From NCBI GenBank assembly GCA_017551645.1, contig JAFZLE010000111.1:1-5125 (forward strand): 5,125 nucleotides of DNA, given 5' to 3'. The notes beneath the pieces were generated by a model. The model was not told the DNA's origin. It saw only the letters and a program-made list of their open reading frames with translations, and searched no databases. Position 1 is the stretch's first letter; each line of letters starts with the position of its first letter. The DNA comes from Clostridia bacterium (GTDB taxonomy: Bacteria > Bacillota > Clostridia > Christensenellales > Aristaeellaceae). The position numbers were made by a program, and so were the translations under genes. This document shows, one piece after another, positions 4,845-5,125 of this stretch.

Positions 4845-5125
4845 TCACTGTTTTACGATTATGGCGTCCCGCTCGGCGCCCACCGAGATATAGCGTATCG
4901 GGCAGCCCACGGCGTCCTCGATCAGGCTCACGTAGCGCCTGGCCGCCCCGGGCAGGTCTTCCCAGCGCCTTATATGGGAGATGTCGCAGTGCCAGCCCTC
5001 CGCGTATTCGGTAACGGGGCGCGCCCTGTCCAGCAGCGAGGGGAAGGGGAATTCCAGGGTGCGCCTGCCGTCGATCTCGTATGCTGTGCAGACAGGGATC
5101 TTTTCCATGAAGCTCAGTACGTCCA
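4845..5125 (-). CDS. purA: Adenylosuccinate synthetase, C-terminal part (5' end outside window)
   Basis: About 92 C-terminal residues of a protein normally around 420-430 long are present; the frame is open to the window edge (DVLSF before the in-frame ATG at 5108), so that ATG is internal. The segment matches the PurA C-terminal domain: IPVCTAYEIDG, EFPFPSLLDRARPVTEY, GWHCDIS, RRWEDLP and ISVGAERDAIIV. The S-x-G-x-x-R stretch (SVGAER) is the conserved loop that helps bind the GTP base. PurA joins IMP and aspartate using GTP to make adenylosuccinate, the substrate of the enzyme encoded next (purB, 88 bp downstream). The usual GPERD in relatives is GAERD here, a small variation. The GTPase P-loop and IMP site are not in the window. 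Confidence 0.95.
   Translation of the reverse strand, partial: DVLSFMEKIPVCTAYEIDGRRTLEFPFPSLLDRARPVTEYAEGWHCDISHIRRWEDLPGAARRYVSLIEDAVGCPIRYISVGAERDAIIVKQ

Noticed and set aside
1543..5125. Functional link between the PII domain (ATP/ADP sensor) and the neighbouring AMP-synthesis genes
   Set aside because: The genes converge from opposite strands with a terminator between; adjacency alone does not support a shared role.

Overview
The window is GC-rich bacterial DNA with compact genes, Shine-Dalgarno sites of the AGGAGG type, a textbook sigma-70/sigma-A promoter and several intrinsic terminators. It holds a MtaA/MtbA-type methyltransferase, a YczE/YitT-like membrane protein, an Amt-PII fusion and an adjacent purA-purB pair. 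Together these suggest a GC-rich member of the Clostridia/Firmicutes, probably an anaerobe. This placement is inference. Isoleucine is encoded mostly by ATA (about 22 of 35 codons in the Amt-PII gene by hand count), which is unusual for such GC-rich DNA.

Left block (1-1300, plus strand): the C-terminal half of a zinc-dependent corrinoid/uroporphyrinogen-decarboxylase-superfamily methyltransferase. It is followed 47 bp later by a complete multi-pass membrane protein of the YczE/YyaS family. A perfect 13-bp hairpin terminator closes the block.

Middle block (1381-3299, plus strand): a self-contained nitrogen unit. A TTGACA-N17-TACAAT promoter is followed almost at once by a strong intrinsic terminator lying upstream of the coding region. 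The same short leader can instead fold into two small hairpins with six-base loops, the first of which uses up the left arm of the terminator. This looks like a transcription attenuator, possibly of the ANTAR-antiterminator type. The gene behind it encodes an ammonium channel (Amt) fused at its C-terminus to its own PII regulator. The PII part keeps the nucleotide-binding and channel-plugging residues but lacks the tyrosine that is uridylylated in enterobacterial PII.

Right block (minus strand, 5125 to 3341): purA (C-terminal part only) then purB, which together convert IMP to AMP. They converge on the Amt unit, and one hairpin between the two (3267-3299) can serve as terminator from both sides.

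No tRNA, rRNA, CRISPR array or mobile element is visible. The most interesting part is the 5' leader plus Amt-PII fusion (1381-3246): apparent RNA-level control of expression combined with a built-in protein-level control of transport.
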